DNA of 56,665 nt from Faecalibacillus intestinalis (GCF_003024685.1 NZ_PYLQ01000018.1:1-56665); one strand, 5' to 3'. Shown: positions 18,190 to 26,486, counted from the stretch's first letter. Numbers and translations are program-made. The notes: generated from the letters alone by a model not told the origin.

Positions 18190-18630
18190 CTATCCCTCCA
18201 ATTCCTTGATCATTAAATACGCATCTTCACCATTGCTATAGTATCTTTTTCTAACAGCAACATTTTTAAACCCAAATTTTTGATATAAAGCAATTGCTTT
18301 TACATTTGAAACACGTACTTCTAAATTAACATTTTGATAATGTAATTCTTCACTTTTTTCAAGAGCGTATTCCATCAGTTGGCTTGCATACCCTTGTCCT
18401 TGAAAATGTCGATCTGTCGCAATTGTTGTAATTTGACATTGATCACCTAAAAACCATAATCCTATGTATCCAATAATTTGATTTTCTTTTTCAAGAATAT
18501 AATAACCCGCCATAGGATTCTCTTTTAATTCATGTATAAAATCTTCTTCATTCCATGGTGATAAAAAAAGATCTTTTTCTAATTCTACAATTCTTTTTAA
18601 ATCATCAACTTTCATTTCTCTTATTGACAT
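18190..18630 (-). CDS. rimI: Ribosomal-protein-alanine N-acetyltransferase RimI-type GNAT
   Basis: GNAT acetyltransferase of 146 aa, the standard RimI length. It carries MSIREMKVDDLKRIVELE, the acetyl-CoA loop (QGQGYASQLM, matching Q/RxxGxG/A), the NLEVRVSNVKAIALYQKFGF block typical of RimI, and YYSNGEDAYLM. In Firmicutes rimI is regularly embedded among the tsa genes, as here. It overlaps the tsaB end by 10 bp and ends 2 nt before the tsaD ATG. The substrate is presumably the N-terminal alanine of S18 or other protein N-termini. Confidence 0.95.
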   Translation of the reverse strand: MSIREMKVDDLKRIVELEKDLFLSPWNEEDFIHELKENPMAGYYILEKENQIIGYIGLWFLGDQCQITTIATDRHFQGQGYASQLMEYALEKSEELHYQNVNLEVRVSNVKAIALYQKFGFKNVAVRKRYYSNGEDAYLMIKELEG

Positions 18631-19226
18631 ATTTTTTTAGCCTCAACTTCCTTAATATATCTTGGAACAAGACCATCAACATTTTCTATTTCTTTTTCTA
18701 AAGTAGAAAGTGTATAAATATGATCGGCAAGATCCACTTCTTTTTCAGGTATTCCTACTAAATGTGTATCACCAACAATTTCATAATCACTATATTGTTT
18801 TTGATAATTTTCAAATTCATCAATATTTATTAAACAATCATCAACAATAACTTTTCCTTCATTGTAAATTCCTAGAAATAATTTATGGCTTCTTGCATCT
18901 AAAATAGAAATAGCTTTTTTCATTCCTGCCATCGCCTTTAAAGAAGAAACAGTTTTTACCTTAATATTCATCGTTGCATTTAATGTTTTCGCAATCGTTA
19001 AAGCAACACGTACACCGGTATAAGAACCCGGTCCAATAGTAATGACCATTTCATCAAAATCGCTCATTTTTAAATAATTTTCTTGTAATAACTTTTGTAA
19101 ATAAACGATTGCATACTCAGATTGCTTTCGATTTCCTTCTTCTTGTAAAGAAGCTAAACATTTTTGATTTTCATATAAAGCTACTACTAAATACTTATTA
19201 GCACTATCCATGACAATTGTTTTCAT
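18621..19226 (-). CDS. tsaB: t6A biosynthesis protein TsaB
   Basis: A 201-aa TsaD paralogue of the ASKHA fold that scaffolds the t6A complex. Seen: N-terminal IVMDSANKYLVVAL, the conserved ITIGPGSYTGVRV region, then ILDARSHKLFLGIY. It is shorter than TsaD and lacks the metal-binding HxxxH, as expected. The ORF opens with TTG, but the ATG at 19226 after AAGGAGATT is the better start. It overlaps tsaE by about 23 bp and rimI by 10 bp, consistent with translational coupling in the operon. Confidence 0.96.
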   Translation of the reverse strand: MKTIVMDSANKYLVVALYENQKCLASLQEEGNRKQSEYAIVYLQKLLQENYLKMSDFDEMVITIGPGSYTGVRVALTIAKTLNATMNIKVKTVSSLKAMAGMKKAISILDARSHKLFLGIYNEGKVIVDDCLINIDEFENYQKQYSDYEIVGDTHLVGIPEKEVDLADHIYTLSTLEKEIENVDGLVPRYIKEVEAKKICQ

Positions 19227-19674
19227 ATTCAATCTCCTTTACAAGTTCTTCGTATTTTTTACCAATTGGTTTTAAAATAAATTCTCTACGATCATCATCG
19301 ATTCTTTTTATCGTCATTGCTAAACGTTCTTGAGGTAAAATATTTTCTAAAAATTCTGGCCACTCAACCACACAAATATCGTCACTATCAAAAATTTCTT
19401 CAAAGCCTAAATCTTCACTTTGTCCTTCTAAACGATAAGCATCAAAATGAGATAATTGATAATTTCCTTGATATTGTTTTAAAATTGTAAAAGTTGGTGA
19501 ATTAATAATTCTTTTAATTCCTAAACCCTTTCCTATTCCTTTAGTAAAGGTTGTTTTGCCTGCACCCAAATCACCATTAAGTGTCAATAACATATGCGGT
19601 TTTAGTAATTTTCCTAAATATTCACCAAAAGCTAATGTTTCATCTCTATTATTTATAGTAATCACTTTTTCCAT
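19204..19674 (-). CDS. tsaE: t6A biosynthesis ATPase TsaE
   Basis: A 156-aa ATPase needed for turnover of the TsaB-TsaD complex. Walker A is GDLGAGKTTFTKG, followed by the conserved NSPTFT and HFDAYRL motifs and VVEWPEFLE. RBS GAGGG stands before the ATG. The gene overlaps the end of the upstream Ntdp-like gene by 26 bp and the beginning of tsaB by about 23 bp. Confidence 0.97.
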   Translation of the reverse strand: MEKVITINNRDETLAFGEYLGKLLKPHMLLTLNGDLGAGKTTFTKGIGKGLGIKRIINSPTFTILKQYQGNYQLSHFDAYRLEGQSEDLGFEEIFDSDDICVVEWPEFLENILPQERLAMTIKRIDDDRREFILKPIGKKYEELVKEIEYENNCHG

Positions 19675-20206
19675 AATAACCCTCTTTTAAATCTTGATAA
19701 AAACTATACCATTTCTTAGTAAAATTCTGATCAAATGGTCCTCCCTTTTTTACTGCTAAATCAATCAAAACATCTAGTTGTTTCTTTAAAATTTTGTCTA
19801 ATTCATCACTATAGCCCATTTCACGAGCATGTTGACGATATTCTTCTTGATCTAAAATACGATAGTTTCCATCTGGAAATACTTTTAAATCTAAATCATA
19901 ATCAATATATTTTAAAGCCTCTCCATCATATAAAGTTGGTGAAGCAATATTACTATAATAATACACTCCAGTTTTTCTAATCATACAAATGACATTGTAC
20001 CATTTATGTTTGGGCATATACCAAATAGCAGGTTCACGTGTATGCCACATTCTGCCATCTGATTCTGTCACCAATGTCCGATTATTAATAACAATGTAAT
20101 GATCATCCGTTTCTTGCAAAACAAGTCCCTTTGACCAACATCTATGTATTTTACCATTATGTTTATATCCATGTATTAAGATTTTCTTTCCTACAATATC
20201 TTCCAC
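19649..20206 (-). CDS. DUF402 / nucleoside tri-diphosphate phosphatase (Ntdp-like)
   Basis: About 185 aa, matching the UPF0374 (YgaC / SA1684) family of metal-dependent nucleoside tri- and diphosphatases. It has the FomD-like barrel signature: IHGYKHNGKIHRCW near the N-terminus, NRTLVTESDGRMWHTREPAIWY, then DYDLDLKVFPDG with the metal-binding acidic residues. I start it at a GTG (20206), 7-8 nt after AAGGAG; an upstream in-frame ATG (20242) would lie over the -10 box. It is the promoter-proximal gene of the tsa-rex-asnS operon, overlapping tsaE. Confidence 0.88.
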   Translation of the reverse strand: MEDIVGKKILIHGYKHNGKIHRCWSKGLVLQETDDHYIVINNRTLVTESDGRMWHTREPAIWYMPKHKWYNVICMIRKTGVYYYSNIASPTLYDGEALKYIDYDLDLKVFPDGNYRILDQEEYRQHAREMGYSDELDKILKKQLDVLIDLAVKKGGPFDQNFTKKWYSFYQDLKEGYYGKSDYYK

Positions 20207-20234
20207 ACCAAACGACTCCTTATTAACATTTACA

Positions 20235-20262
20235 TTATACACAAATTCATCTTTCTTTCAAA
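20235..20262 (-). promoter_or_regulatory. Promoter of the Ntdp-tsa-rex-asnS operon
   Basis: TTGAAA (20262-20257), 16 bp, then an extended -10 TGTGTATAAT (TATAAT at 20240-20235), directly downstream of the thiT terminator and about 30 bp upstream of the first gene's GTG. Confidence 0.7.
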
Positions 20263-20263
20263 G

Positions 20264-20287
20264 AAAAAAAGACTCGAAACGAGTCTT
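20264..20287 (-). terminator. Terminator of thiT
   Basis: AAGACTC/GAGTCTT stem with loop GTTTC followed by a T run on the minus strand, overlapping the thiT stop. Confidence 0.9.
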
Positions 20288-20801
20288 ATAAATGAACTGC
20301 TTTTTTAAGCCTTGGATATAAAATCACAAACAAAATAAAGCAAGCAATGATTGTTGCAATATTATAAGGTAAGTTATAAGTTAAGTTTGCTTGTAATGGT
20401 GTTTGGAAAGCATACCATCCTGAAATCAAATGACAAATCGTTTTTAAAACACCCATTACGATAATTCCAACAGGTAGTTCATACTTACCCACCTTTAATA
20501 AAGGAATAAGTGGTGTAAGTCCAATTAAAACCATTGGTAATAAATAATCAAAGATTACCGATAAAGGACCATAAAATGTTGCAAGTCCTAAAGCAAAATG
20601 TAGACCTAAACAAACAAGTGAAACAATCAAACTGTAACCCCAATTCATCAAATAGCCACATAAAATAATTGCAACAAGCGAAAAAGCACAGTTACCACCT
20701 TTTGGCATCTCATAAAATTTTGTGCAATATTCTAAAACAACTTGCATTGCCGCAAACATTGCCATATAAGCCATATTCTTCGTAGTTAATTTAACTTCCA
20801 T
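20286..20801 (-). CDS. thiT: Energy-coupled thiamine transporter ThiT (ECF S component)
   Basis: About 171 aa, six predicted membrane segments, the size of ECF-type S components. Conserved ThiT features are present: a small-residue N-terminal helix (MAYMAMFAAMQVVL), and HFALGLATFYGP and SGWYAFQTPL regions near the ligand site, including aromatic residues that stack thiamine. It binds extracellular thiamine and needs the shared EcfA/A'/T module, which is not in this window. The ATG at 20801 has AGGAGG at 6 nt; an ATG two codons earlier is too close to the RBS. A TPP riboswitch with a terminator lies directly upstream and confirms the substrate. Confidence 0.95.
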   Translation of the reverse strand: MEVKLTTKNMAYMAMFAAMQVVLEYCTKFYEMPKGGNCAFSLVAIILCGYLMNWGYSLIVSLVCLGLHFALGLATFYGPLSVIFDYLLPMVLIGLTPLIPLLKVGKYELPVGIIVMGVLKTICHLISGWYAFQTPLQANLTYNLPYNIATIIACFILFVILYPRLKKAVHL

Positions 20802-20827
20802 AGTCATCCTCCTTTAAATGAGGCAAA

Positions 20828-20857
20828 ATAAAAACCTTTTTACATACGCAAAAAGGC
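20828..20857 (-). terminator. Riboswitch-controlled terminator before thiT
   Basis: CCTTTTT/AAAAAGG stem (20835-20856) followed by TTTTTATTTT on the minus strand, between the TPP aptamer and the thiT RBS. This is the expression platform: TPP binding should favour termination. Confidence 0.85.
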
Positions 20858-20861
20858 AAAT

Positions 20862-20952
20862 AAACTATTTTGCACTCTCTACGCTAGCATTACCTAGTTC
20901 AGATTATAAGGGACAAGGTTTTAACCTTTCTCAGCATTTTGCGCCCCTGGCA
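20862..20952 (-). ncRNA. TPP (THI-box) riboswitch
   Basis: The minus strand carries the THI-box in order: GGGGCGC, CTGAGA, then CTGAACTAGGTAATGCTAGC and GTAGAGAGTGC. These are the pyrimidine-sensor (CTGAGA) and pyrophosphate-sensor (GGTAATGCTAGCG) segments. It lies between the thiT promoter and the riboswitch terminator, so it should repress thiT when TPP is abundant. Confidence 0.96.
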
Positions 20953-20958
20953 AGTCTT

Positions 20959-20987
20959 ACTATAAATCAATCTCTTCTTTTTTTCAA
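20959..20987 (-). promoter_or_regulatory. thiT promoter
   Basis: TTGAAA (20987-20982), 17 bp, TATAGT (20964-20959) on the minus strand, placing the start of transcription just before the TPP aptamer. Confidence 0.75.
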
Positions 20988-21019
20988 TCTTTTTATAGTT
21001 TTTTCTTCCTTGTCGGTGT

Positions 21020-21048
21020 TATAATGGAAAAGTATTAATAAGGAGGAC
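21020..21048 (+). promoter_or_regulatory. ackA -10 box and ribosome binding site
   Basis: TATAAT at 21020-21025 with no convincing -35 box, then AAGGAGG at about 21040-21046. The RBS supports the ATG at 21058 (spacing about 11) over a TTG at 21049 only 2 nt away. Confidence 0.55.
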
Positions 21049-21057
21049 TTGAATGTT

Positions 21058-22248
21058 ATGTCAAAAATTATTTCCGTAAACGCTGGAAGTTCATCTTTAA
21101 AATTCCAATTATTTGAAATGGATGATGAAACTGTTATTACTTCTGGTGTTATTGAAAGAATTGGTTTAGAAGATTCTATTTTTACTATTAAGTATAATGG
21201 AGAAAAAGATGTCACAACTTTACCAATCGAAAACCATAAAGTTGCTGTTCAACTTTTATTAGACACTTTAATCAAAAAAGAAATTGTTAAAGATTTAGAC
21301 GAAATCAAAGGTGTAGGTCATCGTGTAGTTCAAGGTGGAGCTTATTTTGATCAATCAGTAATCATTGATGATGATGTAGTTGCTAAAATTGATGAATTAA
21401 AATCATTAGCACCTTTACACAACCCTGCTCACTTAACTGGATATTATGCTTTTAAAGAAGCAATTCCTAATGCTGGAGCTGTTGCTGTATTTGATACAGC
21501 TTTCCATCAAACATTAGAACCAAAAAGTTATATTTATCCAATTCCTTACAAATATTATGTAGAAAACAAAGTACGTAAATACGGTGCTCATGGAACAAGC
21601 CATTTCTATGTTTCATCTCGTTGTCGTGAAATGATGGGAAACCCTAAACACTCACGTATTATCGTTGCTCACCTTGGAGCTGGTGGTTCTTTAACTGCTG
21701 TTAAAGATGGTAAATCAATCAATACATCTATGGGATTTACACCTCTTGCTGGTATTATGATGGGAACACGTTCTGGAGATGTTGATCCTTCAGTTATCGA
21801 TTATTTAATCGAAGAAGTTGGTTTAGATATGAAAGAAGTCATCAAGATGCTTAATAAAGAATCTGGATTACTTGGTGTTTCTGGTGTATCAAGTGACTTT
21901 AGAGATGTACAAGAAGCTGCTGCCAACGGTAATGAAAGAGCGCAACTTGCCTTAGATATTTTCTTTAGAAGAGTTATTGCTTATATCGGTCGTTACTTCA
22001 TTGCTTTAGGTGGAGTTGATGCTATTTGCTTTACAGCAGGTATTGGAGAAAACTCATTCTTTGCAAGAAAAGAAATTTGTAATTTATTAGCTGAAGCTTT
22101 AGGTATTGAAATTGATGATGATGCAAACGTTAATGGTAAAGGTGATCGTTTAATTTCTACGCCAAATAGTAAAGTTAAAGTTTACGTTATTCCAACAAAC
22201 GAAGAATTAGTTATCGCTAGAGATACTAAGAGATTGTTAAATTTATAA
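21058..22248 (+). CDS. ackA: Acetate kinase
   Basis: Converts acetyl phosphate and ADP to acetate and ATP, the main substrate-level ATP step of acetate fermentation. It is 396 aa, normal for the family. ASKHA-fold signatures: ISVNAGSSSLKFQL at the N-terminus, VFDTAFHQT, HGTSHFY, HLGAGGSLTAVKDG, GDVDPSVIDY, and FTAGIGENS near the C-terminus with the adenosine-binding region. It is monocistronic, ending in a bidirectional terminator shared with the gene facing it. No phosphotransacetylase gene is visible in the window. Confidence 0.98.
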   Translation: MSKIISVNAGSSSLKFQLFEMDDETVITSGVIERIGLEDSIFTIKYNGEKDVTTLPIENHKVAVQLLLDTLIKKEIVKDLDEIKGVGHRVVQGGAYFDQSVIIDDDVVAKIDELKSLAPLHNPAHLTGYYAFKEAIPNAGAVAVFDTAFHQTLEPKSYIYPIPYKYYVENKVRKYGAHGTSHFYVSSRCREMMGNPKHSRIIVAHLGAGGSLTAVKDGKSINTSMGFTPLAGIMMGTRSGDVDPSVIDYLIEEVGLDMKEVIKMLNKESGLLGVSGVSSDFRDVQEAAANGNERAQLALDIFFRRVIAYIGRYFIALGGVDAICFTAGIGENSFFARKEICNLLAEALGIEIDDDANVNGKGDRLISTPNSKVKVYVIPTNEELVIARDTKRLLNL

Positions 22249-22254
22249 GATAAA

Positions 22255-22280
22255 AGAAAGGTCTCCTCGTGAGACCTTTT
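22255..22280. terminator. Bidirectional terminator between ackA and the MazF-like gene
   Basis: AAAGGTCTC/GAGACCTTT stem with loop CTCGT (22257-22279). Plus-strand transcripts gain TTTT after it, minus-strand ones CTTTCTTTT, so it can serve both convergent genes. Confidence 0.8.
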
Positions 22281-22836
22281 AATATTCATCATCTTCATCA
22301 AAAATAATATGTTTTATGTGATTTTCTATTTCTTTTTTATCCGTAATTACATTGCAAAATCTTTTTCTAATATCTAATCTTTGAAGATCAACAACACGCA
22401 TATCACTCAACTGCATACGACTCCTTATTGGATATTTTCTTATTTTTGCACGAATATCTAATTCATATTCAGTTGCTTCTGGCGAATCTTCTTTAATAGA
22501 TGTACAGGGAATAACGAGCATTTTCGACCCAAAATCTTTTAAAACGTAGCACCAATGCCCATCCATCAATTCTTTAGGGAATCCTCTACCAATGTTAAAA
22601 TAGGCCATTTGGTGAACCATAGGTCGACGAGAAACATGATAATAAGTTTGATCAGGTTCTGGATTCTCTTCTTCAACTAATTGACAATAAAAATACTCTA
22701 ATTGTCTTGTTTGATGCAATAAAGAATAGGTATACTTTTCTACATCATAGCATTCTGTTTCTTTCAAATTTTTTAATGATTTTTTCATTTCGTCCATATT
22801 ATATTCTACAGACATCTCACTTTTTTTATTTTCCAT
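22279..22836 (-). CDS. MazF/PemK-like domain protein, standalone
   Basis: A protein of 185 aa. Residues about 80-160 follow the MazF/PemK barrel pattern: GRGFPKELMDGHWCYVLKDFG, then LVIPCTSI, and SRMQLSDMRVVDLQRLDIRK (compare the S..LL.Q...ID..R region of MazF). Residues 1-75 are charged and probably helical. MazF proteins are sequence-specific mRNA endoribonucleases; whether this divergent member cleaves RNA is unknown. RBS GGAGG is present. No antitoxin-sized gene lies next to it: ackA converges from downstream and glmS diverges upstream. The family assignment is from pattern recall and is moderately sure. Confidence 0.55.
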   Translation of the reverse strand: MENKKSEMSVEYNMDEMKKSLKNLKETECYDVEKYTYSLLHQTRQLEYFYCQLVEEENPEPDQTYYHVSRRPMVHQMAYFNIGRGFPKELMDGHWCYVLKDFGSKMLVIPCTSIKEDSPEATEYELDIRAKIRKYPIRSRMQLSDMRVVDLQRLDIRKRFCNVITDKKEIENHIKHIIFDEDDEY

Positions 22837-22903
22837 AAAAATACCTCCATTATTATATCGCCAAAAAAAATCATTTTTTCTTCTTTTTTTAAAAAATTTG
22901 TAG

Positions 22904-22932
22904 TTGATTTATAAATAAGTACTCTATATAAT
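22904..22932 (+). promoter_or_regulatory. glmS promoter
   Basis: TTGATT (22904-22909), 17 bp, TATAAT (22927-22932), about 30 bp upstream of the ribozyme. Confidence 0.8.
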
Positions 22933-22939
22933 AGATGCG

Positions 22940-23112
22940 GTTATAAAATGAGATTTGAAAATAGAGCGCCAGGACTGCATTGCAGTTGACGAGGACTAGA
23001 CTTATCGAAAAATTCGGCGGATGGTCTAGAGGTATGATACTACCTAAACGATGAACAAAAACTACAAGTGATTGTAAAACAAATTCATCTGGTATCCTCT
23101 TTTTTATAACCA
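22940..23112 (+). ncRNA. glmS ribozyme/riboswitch
   Basis: The core AGCGCCAGGACTGCA...TGCAGTTGACGAGG...ATCGAAAAATTCGGCGGATGG is the conserved glmS self-cleaving ribozyme, followed by its P3/P4 region up to about 23112. Cleavage is expected between A22965 and G22966 when glucosamine-6-phosphate binds, destabilising the glmS mRNA. An ORF on the opposite strand here is spurious. Confidence 0.96.
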
Positions 23113-23142
23113 CACATATAAATATATAAAGGAGGATTTTTT

Positions 23143-24966
23143 ATGTGTGGAATTACTGCCATTAGTGCAAACAAAGAAGCCCTACCATTCTTACTTCAAG
23201 GGCTAGAAAAACTAGAATACCGTGGATATGATTCAGCGGGTATTACAACAATTGAAGGAAACCATTTATTTACAAAAAAAGCTAAAGGCCGTCTTCAAAA
23301 TTTAAAAGATTTATTAAAAGATGAAAATGTTTTAGGTCATGTTGGGATTGGTCATACTAGATGGGCTACTCATGGAATCCCATCAAATTTAAACTCTCAT
23401 CCTCATACTAATAATGATGAGACTATTTCTTTAGTTCATAATGGAATTATTGAAAATTATAGAGAACTTAAAGAAATCTTAATTTTACAAGGATATCAAT
23501 TTCATTCTGAAACAGATAGTGAAGTTGTTGTTCATATGATGGATTATTACTATAAAAAAGAAAAAAATTTACAAAAAGCATTAGAAAGAGTTATTACAAG
23601 AATTGAAGGAAGCTATGCTTTATGTATTGTTTCAACAATTGAGCCTGATAAAGTCTTTATCGCTAAAAAAGACAGTCCATTAGTTATTGGAAAAACAGCT
23701 GATGCTTCTGTCGCTGCCAGTGATATTCCAGCTATTTTAGATTATACAAAAGATGTTTATTTCTTAGAAGATTATGAAATCGCTATTTTAAATAAAGGAA
23801 ATGTTTCTTTCTTTGATCAATACGGAAATCCTATCGAAAAAGAAATCACTACTATTCCTTATGATAATGAAGCTGCTCAAAAAGGTGGATATGATACATT
23901 CATGTTAAAAGAAATTCATGAACAACCATATGCTATTGCTGAAACTTTAAGAGGACGTGTTGAAGGAACAGATCGTATCATTTTACCTGAACTTGATGCC
24001 ATTCATGATAAATTCAAAACTTTCAACAAAGCTTACTTTGTTGCTTGTGGAACTGCTTATCACGCTTGTCTTTCAGGAGCAAATATTTTAGAAAGATTAA
24101 CAGGAATCCCTACTTTTACTCAAGTTGCCAGTGAATTTAGATATTGTGATCCTATCGTTGATGAAAAAACAATGTGTGTCTTTGTTTCTCAATCAGGAGA
24201 AACAGCTGATACAATGGCTGCTTTACGTTTAGCTAAAGAAAAAGGCTGTACAACAATTGCAGTTGCAAACGTTTTAGGATCATCCATTTCTCGTGAAGCT
24301 GATCATACAATTTATACATGTGCTGGTCCTGAAATTGCTGTTGCTTCAACAAAAGCTTATACAACACAATTAATTGTCTTATTATTACTTGGTATGTATA
24401 TTTCTCAAGCTTTAGGAAATGAAAATGAAGATTATAAACGTATTATTGAAGGTATTGCTTCATTACCTCAACATATTGAAAACATCTTAAAAGATGAAAA
24501 AACATTTGAACATTATGCATCTTATTTAAAAGATTTAAAAGATACTTATTATATTGGTAGGAGTTTAGATTATGCTACTGTTTTAGAAGGAGCTTTAAAA
24601 TTAAAAGAAGTTTCATATGTCCATGCTGATGCCTATATTGCAGGTGAGTTAAAACATGGTCCAATTGCATTAATTGAACAAGGAAGTTTAGTGATTGCTG
24701 TAGCAACACAACCAAATATTGCTGCTAAAACAATTTCTAACATTCAAGAAACAATTGCTCGTGGTGCTAATGTTATCTTATTTACAATCGATGGACAAGA
24801 AGTAGGAAATGTTAAAGAAACATATATCTTACCTGACGTTGATCCAATCTTACAATCTGTTTTAGTTGCTGTACCTTTACAACTGATTGCTTACTATGCA
24901 GCTGGTCTTAAAGGTTGTGATGTTGATAAACCACGTAACCTAGCTAAATCAGTTACAGTTGAATAA
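23143..24966 (+). CDS. glmS: Glutamine--fructose-6-phosphate aminotransferase (isomerizing)
   Basis: Makes glucosamine-6-phosphate from fructose-6-phosphate and glutamine, the first step of peptidoglycan amino-sugar synthesis. It is 607 aa, standard. The N-terminal glutaminase begins MCGITAI, with Cys2 as nucleophile after Met removal, and has GHTRWATHG and the SETDSEVV region. Two SIS domains follow: ACGTAYHACLSG, SQSGETADTMAAL, STKAYTTQ, and the terminal DKPRNLAKSVTVE. RBS AAGGAGG is 7 nt upstream. Expression is governed by the glmS ribozyme in its leader, a feedback loop on the product. Confidence 0.98.
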   Translation: MCGITAISANKEALPFLLQGLEKLEYRGYDSAGITTIEGNHLFTKKAKGRLQNLKDLLKDENVLGHVGIGHTRWATHGIPSNLNSHPHTNNDETISLVHNGIIENYRELKEILILQGYQFHSETDSEVVVHMMDYYYKKEKNLQKALERVITRIEGSYALCIVSTIEPDKVFIAKKDSPLVIGKTADASVAASDIPAILDYTKDVYFLEDYEIAILNKGNVSFFDQYGNPIEKEITTIPYDNEAAQKGGYDTFMLKEIHEQPYAIAETLRGRVEGTDRIILPELDAIHDKFKTFNKAYFVACGTAYHACLSGANILERLTGIPTFTQVASEFRYCDPIVDEKTMCVFVSQSGETADTMAALRLAKEKGCTTIAVANVLGSSISREADHTIYTCAGPEIAVASTKAYTTQLIVLLLLGMYISQALGNENEDYKRIIEGIASLPQHIENILKDEKTFEHYASYLKDLKDTYYIGRSLDYATVLEGALKLKEVSYVHADAYIAGELKHGPIALIEQGSLVIAVATQPNIAAKTISNIQETIARGANVILFTIDGQEVGNVKETYILPDVDPILQSVLVAVPLQLIAYYAAGLKGCDVDKPRNLAKSVTVE

Positions 24967-24971
24967 AAAGA

Positions 24972-25008
24972 AAACTCTATGATTCCTATTTCATAGAGTT
25001 TTTTTATC
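24972..25008 (+). terminator. Terminator of glmS
   Basis: AAACTCTATGA/TCATAGAGTTT stem, loop of 8, followed by TTTTTTATCC on the plus strand. Confidence 0.9.
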
Positions 25009-25022
25009 CTTTTATTCTTTTA

Positions 25023-25046
25023 ACAAAAAAAGCGCTTAGGCGCTTT
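25023..25046 (-). terminator. Terminator of rpsO
   Basis: AAAAAGCGC/GCGCTTTTTTT hairpin with a 4-nt loop (25027-25047), T run on the minus strand, 4 bp after the rpsO stop. Confidence 0.88.
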
Positions 25047-25051
25047 TTTAA

Positions 25052-25318
25052 CTATCTTCTTAATCCTAATCTTTGTACTAAAGAAGCATATCTTTCGATA
25101 TCTTTATTTTTTAAGTATTTTAATAAATCTCTTCTTCTACCAATTTTCTTTAATAAACCTCTATTTGAGTGTTTATCTTTTGGATGTTGTTTGAAGTGAC
25201 CATTTAATTTGTTGATATCTGCAGTTAATACAGCGATTTGTACTTCTGGAGAACCAGTATCTCCTTCTTTAGTAGCATATTCTTTCATGATAGCTTGTTT
25301 TTCTTGTTTTGTTAACAT
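25052..25318 (-). CDS. rpsO: 30S ribosomal protein S15
   Basis: Primary 16S-binding protein of the platform; 88 aa, the usual length. The sequence follows S15 throughout: [44 protein letters not shown] and the C-terminal [13 protein letters not shown], which includes the helix-junction contact residues. RBS GGAGG lies upstream. It is monocistronic here, whereas pnp often follows in other Firmicutes. Confidence 0.98.
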   Translation of the reverse strand: MLTKQEKQAIMKEYATKEGDTGSPEVQIAVLTADINKLNGHFKQHPKDKHSNRGLLKKIGRRRDLLKYLKNKDIERYASLVQRLGLRR

Positions 25319-25433
25319 TTCTTTTATCCTCCATATGTTAATTTCTTGGCAATATCCAAGCTATACGTTGAGTATTCGCATATCCTAGACATTGTTGCAC
25401 GACTATTATAACAAAACATATATAAATTTCAAA
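25319..25433 (-). promoter_or_regulatory. rpsO promoter and leader
   Basis: TTTGAA (25433-25428), 17 bp, TATAAT (25410-25405) on the minus strand, overlapping the end of the permease gene. The roughly 85-nt leader contains short self-complementary stretches (for example CTTGGATATTGCCAAG at about 25346-25361). S15 leaders in several bacteria bind S15 for autoregulation; whether this one does is inference. Confidence 0.55.
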
Positions 25434-26442
25434 GACTTTTTTTAATTATTTTGTAAATCTCTTGAAAATTATTTTTTTGTCTAAAATTATTTAAAACTAA
25501 CAAAACAAAAGGTGCAACCATAACCCCCCAAATACCCATCAATTTCATAAACAGATACATAGCAACAAACATATAGAGAGCTGGTATTTTGATTTTTTTA
25601 GATAAAAGATGTGGTTCTAAAATATTCCTTATCAGAGCAATGATCCCATAAAGAATTAATAGTTTTAATGATAGAGATATTTGATTTAATAAAGCAAGAG
25701 TAATGATCCAAGGAAACATAATCATCTCAATTCCTAATACTGGAAAAAAGTCAAAGAAGGCAATAAAAAAAGAAAGATTCAATGCTTGTTTGATTCCTAT
25801 CACTTGAAAGCCTAAAAAAAGCCCTATAAATGTGATAACAAATAAAATACTATATGTTTTTATAATGATAATAAACGTCTCTGTAAAAGAAGATATAAGG
25901 GTCGTATAAAGACTTTCTTTTTTTCTTTGAATAAGTGGTTGATGAAATAAAAAAAGCATTGTTAGAAAGAAATGAATAAACAGACAAGCAATAAAATGAA
26001 CCATATTCATCGCAAGCGATAATACATAATGAATACTTGTTGAAAGAATATTTTGAATGAGAGTTTGAATTTGTTGATAAAATTGCGTAAAAAAAGAAAT
26101 GAGATATTGATGGCTAAGAAGTTCTTGATAAACCGTTTCTATAAAGCTCGGTAGAAAAGAAAGTGTTTTAATAAAAAAAAGACATGAAAAGAAAACAAAG
26201 AGAAAGAAACAAGAATACAAAAGAATAAAAATGATGATTGTCATAATTATTGAAAAAACTTTATTTTTTATATGCAATTTTTCTAATATCAAGTCAATAA
26301 AAGGTTTTAATAAAATAGCGGATAAATAACTTAAAACGACAATCAGACATTTTTTTAATAAAATATAAACTATCAAACATCCTATACTAAAAATAATTCC
26401 ATAATATAAAAAATTAATTAACCAACGTTTTTTCTTTTCCAT
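25429..26442 (-). CDS. AI-2E family transporter (PerM-like permease)
   Basis: A polytopic membrane protein of 337 aa with about seven to eight hydrophobic segments and the characteristic family order: two N-terminal helices, a long amphipathic middle region (about 95-150), then FFDFFPVLGIEMIMFPWI and a late GIWGVMVAPFVLLVLNNF motif close to the C-terminus. The family includes TqsA and YtvI-type permeases exporting or exchanging unidentified solutes; the AI-2 name is historical. No Shine-Dalgarno stands before the ATG: the start is only 28 bp from the end of the upstream gene, directly after its terminator, and a TATACT sequence lies 1 nt before it. Translation may be leaderless or depend on readthrough. 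Confidence 0.8.
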   Translation of the reverse strand: MEKKKRWLINFLYYGIIFSIGCLIVYILLKKCLIVVLSYLSAILLKPFIDLILEKLHIKNKVFSIIMTIIIFILLYSCFFLFVFFSCLFFIKTLSFLPSFIETVYQELLSHQYLISFFTQFYQQIQTLIQNILSTSIHYVLSLAMNMVHFIACLFIHFFLTMLFLFHQPLIQRKKESLYTTLISSFTETFIIIIKTYSILFVITFIGLFLGFQVIGIKQALNLSFFIAFFDFFPVLGIEMIMFPWIITLALLNQISLSLKLLILYGIIALIRNILEPHLLSKKIKIPALYMFVAMYLFMKLMGIWGVMVAPFVLLVLNNFRQKNNFQEIYKIIKKSL

Positions 26443-26451
26443 AGTATAAAA

Positions 26452-26486
26452 TATAAAAAAAGAAGATGATTATTCATCATCTTCTA
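26452..26486 (-). terminator. Terminator of the HPrK/PEPCK-like gene
   Basis: GAAGATGAT/ATCATCTTC stem around the stop codon, followed on the minus strand by TTTTTTTATATTTT. Confidence 0.85.

Noticed and set aside
22889-23113. 74-aa minus-strand ORF
   Set aside because: Lies exactly over the glmS promoter and ribozyme; explained by the structured RNA on the other strand.
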